Of a stretch of DNA of 64,000 nt, positions 61,358 through 64,000 are shown piece after piece (position 1 is the stretch's first letter; every line of letters begins with the position of its first letter). A program made the position numbers and the translations under genes. Location: assembly GCA_964036275.1 (NCBI GenBank), contig OZ038435.1, forward strand, positions 23,914,559 to 23,978,558, read 5' to 3'. The stretch is from Litoditis marina. Lineage: Eukaryota; Nematoda; Chromadorea; Rhabditida; Rhabditidae. The notes under the pieces are model-generated. The model was not told where the DNA came from. It did not search any database and saw only the letters and a list, made by a program, of their open reading frames with translations.

Positions 61358-63307
61358 TATTTCGCCTACGTGCCTAATACAACCATCACCAACCTTTCGG
61401 AAGGCCACGTAGCCTTATCTTACAAAAGCATGGGTTTTAGCGGATAAAAAACATAAAACATTGCGAAATAGGTTTAACGGTGAATCGTAAATGGCACTGA
61501 GGAATAGAAAAACGAATTCAGAAAACAAAAATTCTGATATTTCGCCAATTCCGCTTAAAAAATCTACAGGTAGAAAGTTCGCTAACATACAAGGTTCGCT
61601 ATTTCCATAAAAGCCTATACGATACAAGTTGCAATTTCTGTGTGATCCCATTGTTTTTAGTCGAATTCGTGAAACGACTTATGCTGTGTGTCGACACAAA
61701 TCTACAATTCACCTATTATAGTTATCTGTGGAGCAATATCTCGAAGACTTATACTATTCAGCAGATATAAAATTAACAATCGAAAGATAAAAACTCACTA
61801 CCTGGTACGTGAAAAGCTCGATAAAAACAGGTACGTTTTGGCTTTACTTCTTTAATTGAAGATGGTAGAAGAAGACGAAAACCGCCTCGTAACGAAGCGA
61901 CGTGAATGAATAAATATGAAATATATTACAAGTACGGCGATGGGACATAAAATAATAGTGTTCAATTGAAAACTGGAAATGCTTAAAGGAGGTCGTTCGG
62001 GAATCCCCGCTCATTGCCGCCCCACTTGGTTGACCCAACCACAATTGATCCGAGTAATTCGAGACAGACTTAGCGGAAAATCCCACTAGTATCAATTATA
62101 CAACAAGTTTCATACCAATTCGAACTTTTCCTTGTCAATAGACCTTTGGATGGTACTTATTATAAATAGAAGGAAATATGAAGTTCTATGTTTAGCGTAA
62201 TCAATTAGTGTCATGATAGAAAAAGTTACTCTTAAGTATGTTAAATTTTCCAAAGTATTGTATGAGTTATCACTCGAACACCGAAACCGTCTTGAATCGG
62301 GTCGAAACGATTTTGAGTCACATAGTTTTCGAAGTAATATTTTCTCAATCATTCTAGTGAACATACGTGGTCTCCAATTGTAGTTTTTTTGAGTTCAGAT
62401 ATGTGGTACACTTTTGAGATTACTGTGAACCTATTGTGAAAAGTCTCGCTTGAACGAGAAAGTCATGTGAAAAACGACACGAAAAAAACTCTATGCGAAC
62501 GTGAACAAGCTAAAGAAATGTACCGCCTCGGAACAAAATGAACTTCTAATAACATTTCACCTTGCTACACACGATTGTATCTATTGCTCACAAAACTATT
62601 TGAAAATAGAACTACACTTCTAAACAATAACACAACGGACCGTTGTATTGTTAAACTATACGTAATTGAGATATAGCAACTATTCGGAAGGAATTCAGTT
62701 TTGTTTAAAGTTCGTTATCGATTTTACAGCACAGTGGAACGTACTAGCAACACCTACAAATGCTTCCAGCACAGACAAGCGTAAATGATTCAAAAAGCGG
62801 TAAGGTGGTGAAATTATCTATTAACGAGTTTTGAGTCTTACCAGTCAAAACGTGAACATTCAGCCTAATAGTTAGTTTGGAATTCTCAGGTTCAGACGCA
62901 GAGAATGGTTTCTAGAGAACTATGAACTGTAAGTTTACTTCTACAAGTCCAAATAACTTGTGAAAATATATTAAAACAAAGAAAAGACAATTAAAAAGCA
63001 AGAAAACGAAACTACGTAGTAAAAACTGAATGTGGATTGCACGTTTCCATTCTCACGCTTCACGTGAATATATCATTAACCGGTATTTTCACTAGCAGTT
63101 TTTGGTGAGGATGGGAGGAGAAAAGTTGGTGGGCAGAGGAAGGAACACGTGCACCCACGGGGAAATCGACGCAGCTGACCTTTACGAGAGAGAGGCGAGA
63201 GAGTGTGCGAATGCGAGAGGACCAGACAAGACTGCGATATACAAAATGAAGATGGACAGATATGAGAGGGTAGCTGGAATGACCTTCTCGCTTTTTTCAT
63301 CTTTATC

Positions 63308-63420
63308 TCCCTCTCTCTCTCTCGCGCTCTCTCTCTCTCTCTCTTCTCCTTCTCTCTCTCTCTCGCTCTCTCTCTCTCGCTCTCTCTCTCTCTCTCGCTC
63401 TCTCTCTCTCTCGCTCTCTA
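63308..63420 (+). repeat. (CT)n tract with CG interruptions
   Basis: CTCTCT runs broken by CTCGCT at roughly regular intervals. Confidence 0.95.
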
Positions 63421-64000
63421 TTCCTTTACTCAATCTAGCAGTGGCTTTGTTCCTGTTCTTTCCTATTCTACTTTTTCAGAATATTTGATAAGCGTGAAAT
63501 CAGTTACACTTCTAGCTCACAGGTCAGGTTGACTCTCTCTCTGAGATCCTCTAGTTGACTATTACCTCACAAGCATCTTGCTAACGCTCATGACAGGTTT
63601 CCGGTCTCCATGTTCCCGGAAAGTTCTCTCCAAGGGGATGCGAACAAGTATGAGTTGTTTCACCACAGTACTTCATAATTGTGCATGTGTGCTGCAGTGG
63701 GATTAAACTACAAACACAGCAGAATAGAGAACACCATAGTTTGTCCTCTTTTTCCTGATGTGGACTATATCGGTGCTCTAGAATACACCGCCTACGTCGA
63801 AGTAGGGTATTTTAAACGAACGTTGCTGCCTTACGATACCTCGCACAGCGCATAGATGATCGCATAGCTAAGTTCTTCGAGCTCGATACACGCTTTTACT
63901 GTTTTCGGTCCTCAGGAACATTTGCGCCGATTCCATGTGATTAACAGGAGTAACTAACTACCAAAGGTGGAGAGCAAAGAATGCTATCAAAACAAAAACA

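Noticed and set aside
63076..63488. Overlapping open frames near the right end
   Set aside because: They derive largely from GA/CT-rich sequence; no supported splice sites or domain.

Overview
This is eukaryotic, nematode-type DNA. It is AT-rich, with many short phase-matched exons, TTTCAG-type 3' splice sites, and acceptor-like TTTCAG or TTGCAG signals 1-9 nt before several start codons (the pattern left by spliced-leader trans-splicing). The gene set fits a Caenorhabditis-like rhabditid: LARP-1, an EF-hand MICU protein, a small peptide-type GPCR and a collagen prolyl 4-hydroxylase alpha subunit. All gene models were built by hand by joining exons so that codon phase carries across each intron. 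No alignment or search was run.

Layout. (1) 1-8898, minus strand: the 5' part of larp-1 in 13 exons (756 codons), with the La motif; the rest runs off the left edge. (2) 8899-10070: divergent intergenic region. (3) 10071-15498, plus: a MICU2/MICU3-type mitochondrial calcium uptake protein in 11 exons (422 aa), whose last intron carries a hAT-like insertion with perfect terminal repeats and target-site duplication. (4) 15682-19352, minus, convergent with MICU: an unrecognised leucine-rich-repeat-like protein in about 10 exons. (5) About 19.4-40.3 kb: a 21-kb stretch with no gene that I can support, packed with short inverted-repeat elements and CT tracts. (6) 40317-48718, plus: a class A peptide-type GPCR in 10 exons (407 aa) with repeat-filled introns. 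(7) 50876-59803, minus: prolyl 4-hydroxylase alpha subunit in 16 exons (559 aa, phy-1/dpy-18 type), with one apparent GC-AG intron. (8) 59804-64000: gene-free upstream region of phy-1.

The five genes do not form a pathway or an operon. The distinctive content is the repeat landscape: many families of short non-autonomous DNA elements, several present in 2-6 copies in the window. They include hAT-like insertions with 7-8 bp target duplications, a TTAA-flanked family with a clear nested insertion, a repeat family carrying a tRNA-like A-box/B-box cassette inside TATAGT-type ends, and several G-run inverted repeats. No bacterial, viral or CRISPR features were seen.
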